DNA of 64,000 bases from JADJGC01 sp964576925 (GTDB taxonomy: Bacteria; Zixibacteria; MSB-5A5; CAIYYT01), in assembly GCA_964576925.1 (NCBI GenBank), contig CAZNWJ010000001.1:744001-808000 (forward strand), read 5' to 3'. This document shows positions 1 through 7,632 of the stretch, in pieces. The notes under the pieces were generated by a model. The model was not told the DNA's origin. It was given only the letters and a program-made list of their open reading frames with translations, and made no database searches. A program made the translations under genes and the position numbers. The first letter of the stretch is position 1. Each line of letters begins with the position of its first letter.

Positions 1-2
1 TT

Positions 3-308
3 CGCGCTATTCGTTTGCAGAAACGCGTCGAAGTCGAAGTGCGTCTGACTTACTGGGAAGGCGGCTCCACCTACGAACGTCTCGGACTGGAAGAACGCTA
101 CACCACCGTGCTCGGCGTCGAAATTCCAGTTGTGACAATCCCGATCTCGCCCGGCAAGAACATCACGGTTATCTCCGAAGTTATCGCGATGAATCACATG
201 CTCAAAGTCTATGGCGAGAACGCGGCTGAAGCGCTTTCCAAGCGACTATCGGAACGCATCCAGCGCCAGCAGAAGACGATGGATTACCTCGAGTCCGACT
301 ACGAGTAG
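3..308 (+). CDS. hprK: HPr kinase/phosphorylase, C-terminal part (gene runs off the left edge)
   Basis: The open frame continues to the left edge without a start, so only about the last 100 residues are present. HprK phosphorylates, and dephosphorylates, a serine of HPr in the cytoplasm and links sugar PTS status to regulation. The visible part matches the conserved C-terminal segment after the P-loop: a YERLGLEE block, then LGVEIPVVTIPISPGKN (family: P-x-x-x-I-P-V-x-P-G-R-N), an AMNHMLK helix and YGENAAEAL. The catalytic P-loop lies outside the window. A hairpin follows about 30 bases after the stop. Family assignment is confident; whether the intact protein is a kinase, phosphorylase or both cannot be judged from this fragment. 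Confidence 0.87.
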   Translation, partial: RAIRLQKRVEVEVRLTYWEGGSTYERLGLEERYTTVLGVEIPVVTIPISPGKNITVISEVIAMNHMLKVYGENAAEALSKRLSERIQRQQKTMDYLESDYE

Positions 309-336
309 TCGCCGCTTACCTTTGCTTCAATAAAGA

Positions 337-357
337 AGGGCGCGTTGCTCGCGCCCT
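337..357 (+). terminator. Hairpin downstream of hprK
   Basis: AGGGCGCG and CGCGCCCT form a perfect 8-bp stem around a 5-base loop (TTGCT), 28 bases after the hprK stop. There is no run of T after it, so it is a possible attenuating or RNA-end-protecting hairpin rather than a classical intrinsic terminator. It lies between the convergent hprK and the membrane-protein gene ending at 390. Confidence 0.5.
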
Positions 358-389
358 CAGTACTCTCTGTATATGTGGATTGAAGGTCC

Positions 390-995
390 TCAGATATGTG
401 GCACATCTGATTTCGGCGGCTGGTTGCCTATGACCCGCGGTTCGATTCGGGCCCGCACGAAGGGCTCGCGCGTAGTGTTGCTCTCGTTGGAGTAGTTCAG
501 CCAAACCGCTCCGGCCAGCAAAGCCAGCACAATCCAGAATCCCACGGCCGTATCGACTTGCACGATTCCCATCGCCTGTCCTTCGATCTCAGATTCAATT
601 GCAAATCGCAAGAAAATGAGCGCACCGCCGGCGACCACAGCCAGGCCTATGCGCATCAGTCTTACACGATCGGCGTCAGTGAAGCTCATCAGAAGTCCCA
701 GAATGCAGCAGCCAAGGGCGAGGATAGCGAGAAAACTCGGCTCGACCTTATGCTCCCCCGAAGCATTGCTGTTGGAAAAGCCAAGGCTCGGGTCTTCGCC
801 GCCTTCCATGTTTTCCGCCATTTGACTGAAGTCCAACTCACCATTTGCCTCGATCGACGAGCCAAAGACCATGTCGATCCCCTTCACTTCGGCGACTTTC
901 ATCTCCGCGCAGGAAAAATTGATGAACGGGAGAAAGAAAGCCAGCGCCGCCAAGCCGAAAATATATCGACTCAGTTTCGGTTTAAGTTCGTCCAT
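390..995 (-). CDS. Four-helix integral membrane protein of unknown function
   Basis: A protein of 201 residues. An upstream in-frame ATG exists at 1139, but ATG 995 has a GGAGGGA ribosome site at good distance and is followed at once by a hydrophobic segment, so it is preferred. Hydrophobic segments lie near residues 8-29, 95-112, 121-138 and 153-170. Between the first two is an exported-looking acidic loop (SQMAENMEGGEDPSLGF). The tail is polar and arginine-rich. No family is recognised. It stands apart from its neighbours: the DUF3788 gene ends 177 bases upstream. Real gene likely; function unknown. Confidence 0.65.
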   Translation of the reverse strand: MDELKPKLSRYIFGLAALAFFLPFINFSCAEMKVAEVKGIDMVFGSSIEANGELDFSQMAENMEGGEDPSLGFSNSNASGEHKVEPSFLAILALGCCILGLLMSFTDADRVRLMRIGLAVVAGGALIFLRFAIESEIEGQAMGIVQVDTAVGFWIVLALLAGAVWLNYSNESNTTREPFVRARIEPRVIGNQPPKSDVPHI

Positions 996-1171
996 AGCGA
1001 GAGATCCCTCCGCTTTATGTTTCTGGTGATGTGCGTTGCCTGGATAGAGCCGAATTGGAGCTTTGTGCGTCTGCCGATGCTCTTCATTATATATCGGCCA
1101 AGTCTCAACCCTTTTGATTCTGCCCCGACGGTCCGTCAATCTGCTGTTCAGTTTCTGAACAGGAAATTGCG

Positions 1172-1591
1172 CTAATTCGCCGCCTTGATCTCCGCCATCC
1201 GCAACATATTCCTGGCCTCCGCCGGGCTGCGAACCTCGAATCGAACTCCACGACCCTCCGCGTATTTAGGCGCTTGGTCGATTTGCTTGAGAATGCTTTC
1301 CGGCAGCTTGGCAACTCGAGCGGCTTGCACCGCCTTTTCGCCCAGCGCAAACGAAGTCAGGAAGTACCCTTCACATGGCGTCAGGTAGAGAATAGCGCGC
1401 TTGGCCTGTTTGAGTCGCAGTCCCCAGCCGTAGGCCTTTCCGGAGAATCCCCATTCAACCGCAATCGGAGCGAACTTCTCGCGTGCGGAATCCCGAATTT
1501 GCACCCACTGCGGATAGGTCTTCCCCAGCACCGCCTTGACCTCAGCTTCCGTGGGCGGTGCACTCTTGTCGTCGAAAACGCTCAGTGCCAT
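1172..1591 (-). CDS. DUF3788 family protein
   Basis: A 139-residue cytoplasmic protein. The layout fits DUF3788: a central EWGFSGKAYGWGLRLK segment, then AILYLTPCEGYFLTSFALG, and a C-terminal half ending in a lysine/alanine helix (RNMLRMAEIKAAN). The biochemical role of the family is unknown to me. The start codon is 22 bases downstream of the DinB-like gene on the same strand, so the two are probably co-transcribed. No clear ribosome site precedes this ATG, which would fit translation coupled to the gene before it. Confidence 0.75.
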   Translation of the reverse strand: MALSVFDDKSAPPTEAEVKAVLGKTYPQWVQIRDSAREKFAPIAVEWGFSGKAYGWGLRLKQAKRAILYLTPCEGYFLTSFALGEKAVQAARVAKLPESILKQIDQAPKYAEGRGVRFEVRSPAEARNMLRMAEIKAAN

Positions 1592-1613
1592 TGGCTGTAC
1601 TCACGCATTCGCT

Positions 1614-2093
1614 TCAATCAAACTCGAATTTTGGATCCGCTAACGACTGTTCCGAGCCAATACGTCCAATCAGAATCTCTGAGCGAGTGTAATTCTCGCC
1701 CTTCATCGGGTTGCCGGAGAGGCGGCGCAGCATCGCCAACTGCCCGGTATGCGTCAGCGCATCGGCGATCGGACCCTGAAACAGCTTGGGTAGCTCGTAT
1801 CGCGTCGGTAATCCCGAGGCAAGATAATCGTCGAACTTCTTGAGACTCTCGAAGAATCGCTTGCACTCAACAGCCCATTCTTGAGGATCGGCAGTTTTCC
1901 ATTTCGGCTCGCCGATCGCCATCGTCAATGCCCAGTCGAACAGGTCACCCATATGGGCGACAATCTGCACGGGGGTCTTGCTGGTTGGCCCCGCTCTGAA
2001 CCCGGCGAATTCCGGCGGCGCGCCGCGCATCGTCTTGGCGGTACGATAAGCCAGCGTGGCCAGCGTGTGTCGGATGATTTCAAGGTCGGTCAT
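1614..2093 (-). CDS. DinB-superfamily four-helix protein
   Basis: The gene encodes 159 residues from ATG 2093, which has GGAGG seven bases upstream; the ATG at 2120 lacks a site. DinB/YfiT-like proteins are four-helix bundles that often bind a divalent metal through three histidines, and some are thiol-dependent S-transferases. Here the first histidine is visible in QIVAHMGDLFDW and the second in ALTHTGQLAML. The third, normally four residues later (HxxxH), is absent, so the metal site looks incomplete. It probably forms a two-gene unit with the DUF3788 gene. Substrate unknown. Confidence 0.72.
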   Translation of the reverse strand: MTDLEIIRHTLATLAYRTAKTMRGAPPEFAGFRAGPTSKTPVQIVAHMGDLFDWALTMAIGEPKWKTADPQEWAVECKRFFESLKKFDDYLASGLPTRYELPKLFQGPIADALTHTGQLAMLRRLSGNPMKGENYTRSEILIGRIGSEQSLADPKFEFD

Positions 2094-2185
2094 GGCATGC
2101 CTCCGAAGTCCAAAAGCCATTGTTGACTTTGTGCAGGATAATCCGGCGCAACCTCGGCGGCAATCACAATTCGGTCGGGTGAAGT

Positions 2186-2210
2186 CGGGGTCAACCGTCG
2201 TGTGACCCCG
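2186..2210 (-). terminator. Hairpin after the CopD-like gene
   Basis: CGGGGTCA and TGACCCCG form an 8-bp stem with a 9-base loop, 15 bases beyond the CopD-like stop in the minus direction. There is no convincing T-tract, so factor-independent termination is uncertain. Confidence 0.4.
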
Positions 2211-2224
2211 ATGACAAGGACGAG

Positions 2225-2692
2225 CTACAGCATTGTCGCCAGGGCGACTATGGCCACACCGATGAACATGTTGGTCATTGATAGGCCTTCCAGGGCCCTC
2301 TGGGCGCCGACGAAAGCCGCCGAGGGCGTTTCGCCCGGTTTGGGAATGTTGCGTTGTATCCGCGGAACGAGAACGAACGTTATGGTCAGGCCGATCAAAA
2401 CTGCCAGGACATACAGGACGTGCTTGATGGTCAGCGCCAGACCGTACCCCGGCGAAGTGTCAAACAGGGCGCCATCCGGGGTCTTCATGAAGCCGGTAAT
2501 CAGTAGGACGATCATACTGAGCCAGGCCAGGATAGTGAAGCGTTTGCCGACTGCGCCGAATAGCCGGCCAGCTTGTCCTGCGTCGATGGCTGAGAGCGAC
2601 GGCTTAAAAGCCAGACCCATGAAGATCATACCGCCAATCCAGACGATGGTGAAAAGCTGGTGCAGGAAGTCAGTGATACTGAATGAGGACAT
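2225..2692 (-). CDS. CopD-like integral membrane protein
   Basis: A 155-residue protein with four hydrophobic segments. It begins with a helix carrying HQLFTIVWIGGMIFMG, the pattern of the CopD/DUF4149-like membrane families in which a His near the first helix may bind copper or heme. A second conserved-looking block is TIKHVLYVLAVLIGLT, which contains another His. Start ATG 2692 follows GGGAG at 9 bases. Family members are linked to copper handling or to heme-containing membrane redox proteins, but there is no copper gene next door and a transport role is not shown. Family call moderate. Confidence 0.6.
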   Translation of the reverse strand: MSSFSITDFLHQLFTIVWIGGMIFMGLAFKPSLSAIDAGQAGRLFGAVGKRFTILAWLSMIVLLITGFMKTPDGALFDTSPGYGLALTIKHVLYVLAVLIGLTITFVLVPRIQRNIPKPGETPSAAFVGAQRALEGLSMTNMFIGVAIVALATML

Positions 2693-2834
2693 CGGAACAT
2701 TCTCCCAATACGAAAAGGAAACCTTACCTGCCCATTACGGTTAATGGACTCTGAAATCTGTTATTGGCTACGCGGTCTCGTTGGCAGAAGTTGCATTAAA
2801 TATCGAGAAAATCAGTTGATGAGGTATTTTTAGT

Positions 2835-3323
2835 CTACGAACCCGCCTGCACGCCGCCTCGAGATTGCTCTCGTTTCCCCTCTTTGATTACGCGCGCTCC
2901 TGCCACCATATCCCCGAGACGGGTCTTTTCCTTCGTAACCACAATCAGCACGACCCCCAGAAGACTGAGAGCCGGAAGTCCGTCAATTAGCCGGAGAGCA
3001 TTGCGGAGTAGCGATTTCCAAAGTCCCGGTCTGCCGCCGCCTACCGCTGTCACACGCAGGCCGAGCAGTCTCTTGCCGACCGTCCAGCCCAAAAGGCCTT
3101 CCAATAACACATAGTAAACGACTATCACTGCAAAGAAAATCACGCAGAGCGGATCGGAAATCATCCAGCCAACTCGCCAGATATGATCGGCGGAGGTCAT
3201 CAGCCAGGTGCCCTTGACGATCCTGGTGATCGGGAAGAACACAGCACAAAACAGAGCCCAGTCTATCACCAGTGCCAGGAATCGGCTACCAAGCGAGGCA
3301 AATTGCTGACTCGTGACTGTCAT
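2835..3323 (-). CDS. RDD family membrane protein
   Basis: RDD proteins are small multi-helix membrane proteins named after conserved Arg-Asp-Asp positions; some are implicated in ion exchange. The first helix shows LGSRFLALVIDWALF, with the Arg and Asp in the family spacing. The second block is GWTVGKRLLGLRVTAVGG, typical of RDD proteins. The C-terminal TRLGDMVAGARVI supplies the last conserved Asp. ATG 3323 has AAGGT seven bases upstream and gives 162 residues. ATG 3341 and an ATG at 3464 are alternatives without good sites and would add a non-conserved leader. Confidence 0.78.
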   Translation of the reverse strand: MTVTSQQFASLGSRFLALVIDWALFCAVFFPITRIVKGTWLMTSADHIWRVGWMISDPLCVIFFAVIVVYYVLLEGLLGWTVGKRLLGLRVTAVGGGRPGLWKSLLRNALRLIDGLPALSLLGVVLIVVTKEKTRLGDMVAGARVIKEGKREQSRGGVQAGS

Positions 3324-3523
3324 CGGTGTGACCTTGATCATGCTTTGGTTGTCTTCAAATATGCTATTCGGGAAATCGGGTAACAAGTGATTTGTGCCTT
3401 GCTCGGCAAGCCCAGTTTCAGATCTGGCCGCTACGGAGCGCAAAAACCCGGCGCCTGTTCGCAACCGTCACTCAGTCACAACGTAAACGATAATGTCCAC
3501 AAAACTCTCAGGAAGGACAAGAT

Positions 3524-4036
3524 ATGTGCAGACTCGCGATCGTAGCCCTGATACTATTGTCTGCGTTTACACTTTGGGGAGGTTGTCGTACGATGACTCA
3601 GACTATAGACCCGGCCGCGGAAAAATCCCGTATCGAAGCAATTATCAAAAACTCGATTACCTGGGCGCAAACCAAGGACAAGGAGCTGCTCTTCGGCAGC
3701 TTCGTAGACGATTCGACGCTGTTCTACTTCAGCCCGGATAATGCCGGCACGATCTCCGGGATCGACGCATTCCGACAATTGGTCGATGACCTCTTCATGA
3801 ATCCGGCGTTCAAAGCAATCAAGGCGGAATTCAAAGACTTGCGAATCACCCTTGCGCGCACCGGCGACTGCGCTTGGTGGTCTTGTTATCTTGATGACTT
3901 CAACGAATGGAACGGTAATCCTGCCAATTGGGAAAATGTTCGCTGGACCGGCGTACTGGAGAAACGCGGCGGCGCGTGGAAGATCGTCCAGATGCATTTC
4001 TCGCATGCAACCGAAGATTTCGCGGTTGGGGAGTGA
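3524..4036 (+). CDS. Exported NTF2/SnoaL-like (DUF4440-type) protein
   Basis: A 170-residue protein. The first 21 residues form a signal-like hydrophobic stretch ending in WGGC, a poor lipobox because the -3 position is Trp rather than Leu; lipidation is possible but uncertain. The mature part reads like an NTF2 fold: helices with IEAIIKNSITWAQTKDKE, then SGIDAFRQLVDD, then beta strands ending in WKIVQMHFS. Such proteins serve as small-molecule binding or assembly domains, and many have no known activity. AGGAAGG lies just upstream of the ATG. Monocistronic by position. Confidence 0.65.
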   Translation: MCRLAIVALILLSAFTLWGGCRTMTQTIDPAAEKSRIEAIIKNSITWAQTKDKELLFGSFVDDSTLFYFSPDNAGTISGIDAFRQLVDDLFMNPAFKAIKAEFKDLRITLARTGDCAWWSCYLDDFNEWNGNPANWENVRWTGVLEKRGGAWKIVQMHFSHATEDFAVGE

Positions 4037-4070
4037 AGAAAGGAGGTGGCCGAACCACGTTCGCCCGGAG

Positions 4071-4640
4071 CTACTTATCTGTCGATTTGCCCGCCCGCAT
4101 CCGCCAGAGTCGTGGAAAGAACATCGGTGTGCAGCGGCGATAGTCGCAGTATTCCTGTCCCAGCCGACGTTCCAGCTCCGGTTCCTCGATGGTTTTGATC
4201 TCCCAGGTCGCGGCAGCGATCAGGAGTGGTAGAAAGACGAATAGCATCGCTATCGAGCCAAGCCAGAGACCCAATCCGATGATGAAGATAAACAGTCCGC
4301 CAAACATCGGATTGCGGACCCACCGATAGAAGCCTTGGCTAACCAGCTTTGGCGGAGGACTCAGCGGGACCGGAGTTCCGCGGCTGATGAGAAACTGCGA
4401 AACGGAACCCAACATCAGCACCAAACCGATGACGAGCAGTGGATAGCTGGCATAGGTAGTGATCGGCGAAAGTATCCTGGGGAGTTTCAGCAACTCCCCG
4501 AGAGAATAGACTCCCAGGGCGATAGCAAAAATGACCGAGAAGAACACAATCGGGGCCACCGCGCAAATGACGTACTTCCCGCGGGACCGATCGGCAGCGG
4601 CGCGGCTCAGATACTGAATGGCTTTTTCACGAATTCTCAC
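4071..4640 (-). CDS. Isoprenylcysteine carboxyl methyltransferase / PEMT-type membrane methyltransferase
   Basis: A 189-residue membrane protein with four to five hydrophobic helices. The family signature is at the C-terminal half: LVSQGFYRWVRNPMFGG, the R-N-P loop that contacts S-adenosylmethionine, then EEPELERRLGQEYCDY and a terminal RCTPMFFPR. Homologues methylate lipids or isoprenyl-cysteine; the substrate here cannot be read. The start is GTG 4640, preceded by GAGGGA. It is convergent with the NTF2-like gene. Family call strong, substrate unknown. Confidence 0.8.
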   Translation of the reverse strand: MRIREKAIQYLSRAAADRSRGKYVICAVAPIVFFSVIFAIALGVYSLGELLKLPRILSPITTYASYPLLVIGLVLMLGSVSQFLISRGTPVPLSPPPKLVSQGFYRWVRNPMFGGLFIFIIGLGLWLGSIAMLFVFLPLLIAAATWEIKTIEEPELERRLGQEYCDYRRCTPMFFPRLWRMRAGKSTDK

Positions 4641-4768
4641 TCCAGTCCCTCACACAAGTCTGCTGCTTTAGGGTAAGCCTCCTCGAAACTGCCCACACAA
4701 CCTGGACTAATTCCCAGGAGACTACCTGTATGATCGTGTCCTTGCGACACCGGAACGGCCAATTGACT

Positions 4769-5740
4769 TCACATCGTGATGATGACCTTGCCGCGGGCGC
4801 GCGCGGTTTCGAGGTAGCGGATGGCATCCGGCGTTTGCGCGAGTGTGTATTGCCGGTCGATGACGGGAACAACCTTGCCTGCGTCGAGAAGGTCTCTGAT
4901 AACCAACAAGTCTTCCTTGTTCGGCTTTGCCATCCCCAGCCCTACGACTTTGCGGTCGCCAAGGAGTGACACCAGGGGTTCCAGAAGCATCTCCTTAAAC
5001 ATGTGAGACAAAGTTGAGAACCCGACCATCACAGCCACGCCGCCGCTATTCAGCGCGCGGCGCAACTCGAAAGCAGAGTGATTTGCGATGGCATCGAAGA
5101 TCAGGTCGTAGCGCCGGTCGCCCTTCGTGAAATCCTCGCGCGTGTAATCAACGACATGATCAGCGCCCAGCGAGCGCACCAGTTCGAGATTGCGCGCACT
5201 GCAGACGCCGGTAACCTCCGTGCCATATGATTTGGCGATTTGCACGGCGAATGAGCCAACACCGCCGGAAGCGCCGTTGATGAGCACGGTTTGTCCTGCG
5301 CGAATGTGACCCTTGTCGCGTAAACCCTGCAGGGCGGTGAAGCCGACGACACCGACGGCGGCGGCCTGCGCGAAGGACAGGTTGCGCGGTTTCAGCGCCA
5401 ATACTTTCTCGCGGGCGATGGCAAATTCGGCGAAGGCGCCGGCGCCACCGCGCGCCATGCCGAAAACCTCATCGCCAATCTTGAATTGCTCGACCTTTGG
5501 CCCGACGGCGGCAACCGTTCCGGCGAGATCGGCGCCGAGCTTTGGATTCTTCGGTTTGAACAGCCCGTCGACCAAGCGAATCAGGAAGGGATTGCCGCGC
5601 ATCCGGTGCCAGTCGAGCGGATTGGCGGAAGCCGCCGCAACCTTGACGAGAACCTCGTCCTCCCGGGGCGAAGGTGTTCCCACCTCCCGGAGTTCGAGCA
5701 CGTCGGGCGGACCATATTTTGGATAGATGATGGCTTTCAA
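4769..5740 (-). CDS. NAD(P)-dependent quinone-oxidoreductase-like MDR enzyme
   Basis: This medium-chain dehydrogenase/reductase has 323 residues from a TTG start at 5740. The TTG is preceded by AAGGA at seven bases and sits where the family begins (KAIIYPKYGPPDVLEL). The longer frame back to 5797 has no ribosome site. The cofactor loop is NGASGGVGSFAVQIAKSYG. There is no cysteine cluster for structural zinc, which fits the zinc-free quinone reductase / alkenal reductase branch. The C-terminal LETARARGKVIITM matches NAD(P)H:quinone reductases. The enzyme probably reduces quinones or activated double bonds; substrate not predictable. Confidence 0.85.
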   Translation of the reverse strand: MKAIIYPKYGPPDVLELREVGTPSPREDEVLVKVAAASANPLDWHRMRGNPFLIRLVDGLFKPKNPKLGADLAGTVAAVGPKVEQFKIGDEVFGMARGGAGAFAEFAIAREKVLALKPRNLSFAQAAAVGVVGFTALQGLRDKGHIRAGQTVLINGASGGVGSFAVQIAKSYGTEVTGVCSARNLELVRSLGADHVVDYTREDFTKGDRRYDLIFDAIANHSAFELRRALNSGGVAVMVGFSTLSHMFKEMLLEPLVSLLGDRKVVGLGMAKPNKEDLLVIRDLLDAGKVVPVIDRQYTLAQTPDAIRYLETARARGKVIITM

Positions 5741-5857
5741 GTGCGCGTCCTTATGTCTGTGCGGTGTGAAGGTAGTTGATGAATATTGAAATGGCAATAG
5801 AGTAGGAAGAGGTCAGACGCATGGAAGGGCAAAAGCCCGCTCCACCTTGGTTCCGAT

Positions 5858-6331
5858 CTACTTCTGCGGAGCGAGTTGTTTCTCCATGCGAATAACGGGA
5901 AGGGGGATGCCATTTAAGTCATTACTGAATCGCTTGACGACTACCCACTTCAACTTCCGGTAAAAGTCTTCCGCGGACAGTCCGGCGAGCAGAAAGAGCC
6001 GGCCGCGATTCCGTTTGATCGCGGCTGATTCGATGGCGCGCATCAGTTCGCGGCCAATCCCGGCACGATGATGATCAACGGCGACGAAGACATCGCGCAC
6101 GCGGTCGCCATCAAGCGAAGCGGTGCCGACGACACTCTGGTCAATCGTGCAGACTAAAGTCAGCCATTTCGCAGCGTGGTTGATAATGTCCTCGGGCGTG
6201 AAGTGGGGCAACAGGGCTGCAATCGCCTCCGGTGAGTAGTCGCGGCTGTTTACCTCACGGACGTTCTGAATGATGAGACGGCTGAGCGCGGCGGCGTCGT
6301 CCGGGATGAAGGGGCGGATAAGCATGAGCAT
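5858..6331 (-). CDS. GNAT family N-acetyltransferase
   Basis: A 157-residue single-domain acetyltransferase. Motif A, which holds acetyl-CoA pyrophosphate, reads VFVAVDHHRAGIGRELM (R/Q-x-x-G-x-G/A met by HRAGIG). An N-terminal RPFIPDDAAALSRLI strand-helix and the closing AEDFYRKLKWV block complete the fold. Start is ATG 6331 or ATG 6325; neither has a clear ribosome site. The acceptor is unknown. It stands alone on the minus strand between the MDR enzyme and the VOC protein. Confidence 0.8.
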   Translation of the reverse strand: MLMLIRPFIPDDAAALSRLIIQNVREVNSRDYSPEAIAALLPHFTPEDIINHAAKWLTLVCTIDQSVVGTASLDGDRVRDVFVAVDHHRAGIGRELMRAIESAAIKRNRGRLFLLAGLSAEDFYRKLKWVVVKRFSNDLNGIPLPVIRMEKQLAPQK

Positions 6332-6546
6332 GCGGGTGGTCGCTTTCGGCGAATGTTCTTGATCTTCTCAAATGTGGTGAAAAACTTCCCGCTTCGCAAG
6401 GTGAGAGGAAATCACCGGTGCTCACGCTCAATCAGTGATCTATCCCGACCGGGCGATTGCCGTCAGGAAGGAATTCCCCCAAGGGGGACTTCGCCTCACG
6501 GCCCGAGTCAAATCGAAACTCCGAACCGCAGGTGTTCGGACCCGCT

Positions 6547-7074
6547 TCATTTCGTCGTCTTGGCGCCCATGTCGATACCCATTTTTTCATACACGATATC
6601 GTTGGGTTCCCAGAGTTCGATCTTGTTGCCTTCGATATCCATGATGTGGACAAACTTGCCGTAATCGAAGGTTTCGATCGTGTCAGTGACGGTCACTCCT
6701 TCTTTCTTCAACTCCTCTACCAGAGCGACCAGGTCGGCAACGCGGTAGTTAATCATGAATTCCTTGGTGGACGGCTCGAAGTACTTGGTCTTCTCTCCAA
6801 ACGGACTCCATTGCGAAAATCCCTTCCTGGTGGAATCATCCGCCTGCCGCCACTCGAAAACGGTGCCGTATTGATTAGTGTTCAACCCGAGATGCGTCTG
6901 ATACCAAGCCCGCACAGCTTTGGGGTCTTTGCACTTGAAGAAGATGCCGCCGATGCCCGTGACGCGCTTGAGTTGTGGGCTTTCGCTCGCTTCGTCAGCC
7001 AAAATCGCATTGAAGGCGAATCCACAGCAGAATGCTGCCGCCAGCGCCAGAGTAAGGAAGGTAACTCGTTTCAT
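6547..7074 (-). CDS. Exported VOC (glyoxalase-fold) protein
   Basis: A 175-residue protein with an N-terminal signal peptide (about residues 1-26, positively charged then hydrophobic, ending AILADEA), so it is probably periplasmic. The mature part is one vicinal-oxygen-chelate domain of two beta-alpha-beta modules. The first module has GIGGIFFKCKDPKAVRAWY and LGLNTNQYG; the second has FMINYRVADLVALVEEL and ends in HIMDIEGNKIELWEP. The Glu of KIELWEP is the usual last metal ligand, but a His at the first ligand position is not seen, so metal binding is doubtful. Upstream is a repeat-rich spacer. Confidence 0.75.
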   Translation of the reverse strand: MKRVTFLTLALAAAFCCGFAFNAILADEASESPQLKRVTGIGGIFFKCKDPKAVRAWYQTHLGLNTNQYGTVFEWRQADDSTRKGFSQWSPFGEKTKYFEPSTKEFMINYRVADLVALVEELKKEGVTVTDTIETFDYGKFVHIMDIEGNKIELWEPNDIVYEKMGIDMGAKTTK

Positions 7075-7156
7075 AGTTTCTCAACCTATCGTTAATTGGT
7101 TCAGTTCTTGCAGAAGCTTTAATCTACTGTCCCACTCCCTGTTTGGCAAGCAGTAG

Positions 7157-7217
7157 GTCGAAACCCCCACGAGGTAGAATGGGACATCTTGGCCGAAATC
7201 CTCGTTGGGGTTTCGAC
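7157..7217. repeat. 17-bp inverted repeat around a 27-base loop
   Basis: The left arm GTCGAAACCCCCACGAG (7157-7173) and right arm CTCGTTGGGGTTTCGAC (7201-7217) are reverse complements with one mismatch. It abuts the first unit of the 62-bp palindromic family (7223). No reading frame is associated. It may be a transcript-end hairpin for an upstream gene or part of a compound repeat. Confidence 0.75.
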
Positions 7218-7222
7218 AATTC

Positions 7223-7284
7223 GTAGGGCAGGTCTCTGATCGAAGCTCGCGGATTTTGAGGGGCAAGTTAGCTGGAGACCTGCC
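7223..7284 (+). repeat. 62-bp palindromic repeat, copy A
   Basis: The unit begins GTAGGGCAGGTCTCTGATCG and ends GGAGACCTGCC; GGCAGGTCTC and GAGACCTGCC pair as 10-bp arms. Copies C (7419), D (7510, inverted), E (51252), F (53244) and a decayed G (53454) share the ends and nearly the same length. A half copy (GGCAGGTCTCCGGCGAAG) starts at 7314. No transposase lies nearby, so this looks like a REP/MITE-type dispersed element. Confidence 0.85.
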
Positions 7285-7418
7285 GGACGGTGGGAATCTA
7301 GAGGTTCTTGAACGGCAGGTCTCCGGCGAAGACTCAACGGGGTTCAACAAATCACCGTAGGGGTTGGGTCTGCCTACCCGAGGATGCTACGTAGAAATGG
7401 TGATCATGAGCGCATACC

Positions 7419-7480
7419 GTAGGGCAGGTCTCTGAGCGAAGCTCGCGGGAATTACGGGGCATTTCGGCTGGAGACCTGCC
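7419..7480 (+). repeat. 62-bp palindromic repeat, copy C
   Basis: Same orientation as copy A and the same length (62 bases). The left end is GTAGGGCAGGTCTCTGAGCG, the shared middle motif GAAGCTCGCGG, and the right end GGCTGGAGACCTGCC. Copies A and C share their interior more closely with each other than with copies D and F, which suggests local duplication. Confidence 0.85.
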
Positions 7481-7509
7481 ATGCGGTGATAACATCACGA
7501 TTCTTGAAT

Positions 7510-7571
7510 GGCAGGTCTCCGGCAAGAATGCTGAAAGTGCCCGAGTGCGTCCGATCAGAGACCTGCCCTAC
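7510..7571 (-). repeat. 62-bp palindromic repeat, copy D (inverted)
   Basis: Read on the minus strand the unit begins GTAGGGCAGGTCTCTGATCG and ends TTGCCGGAGACCTGCC, again 62 bases. Copies C and D therefore face each other with only 29 bases between them, making a larger nested inverted repeat over 7419-7571. Confidence 0.85.
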
Positions 7572-7632
7572 TGACTGTGGCAAGCCACTTGCGAGCTTCC
7601 TTTTCGAAATCAGGGCTGTTCAGTTTCCCCCC

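Noticed and set aside
558..1175. Long + strand frame overlapping the membrane-protein gene
   Set aside because: It is the antisense shadow of the 390-995 gene; arginine- and serine-rich with no ribosome site or family match.
7223..7571. CRISPR array
   Set aside because: Units are palindromic, in both orientations and irregularly spaced, with no uniform spacers and no cas genes nearby.
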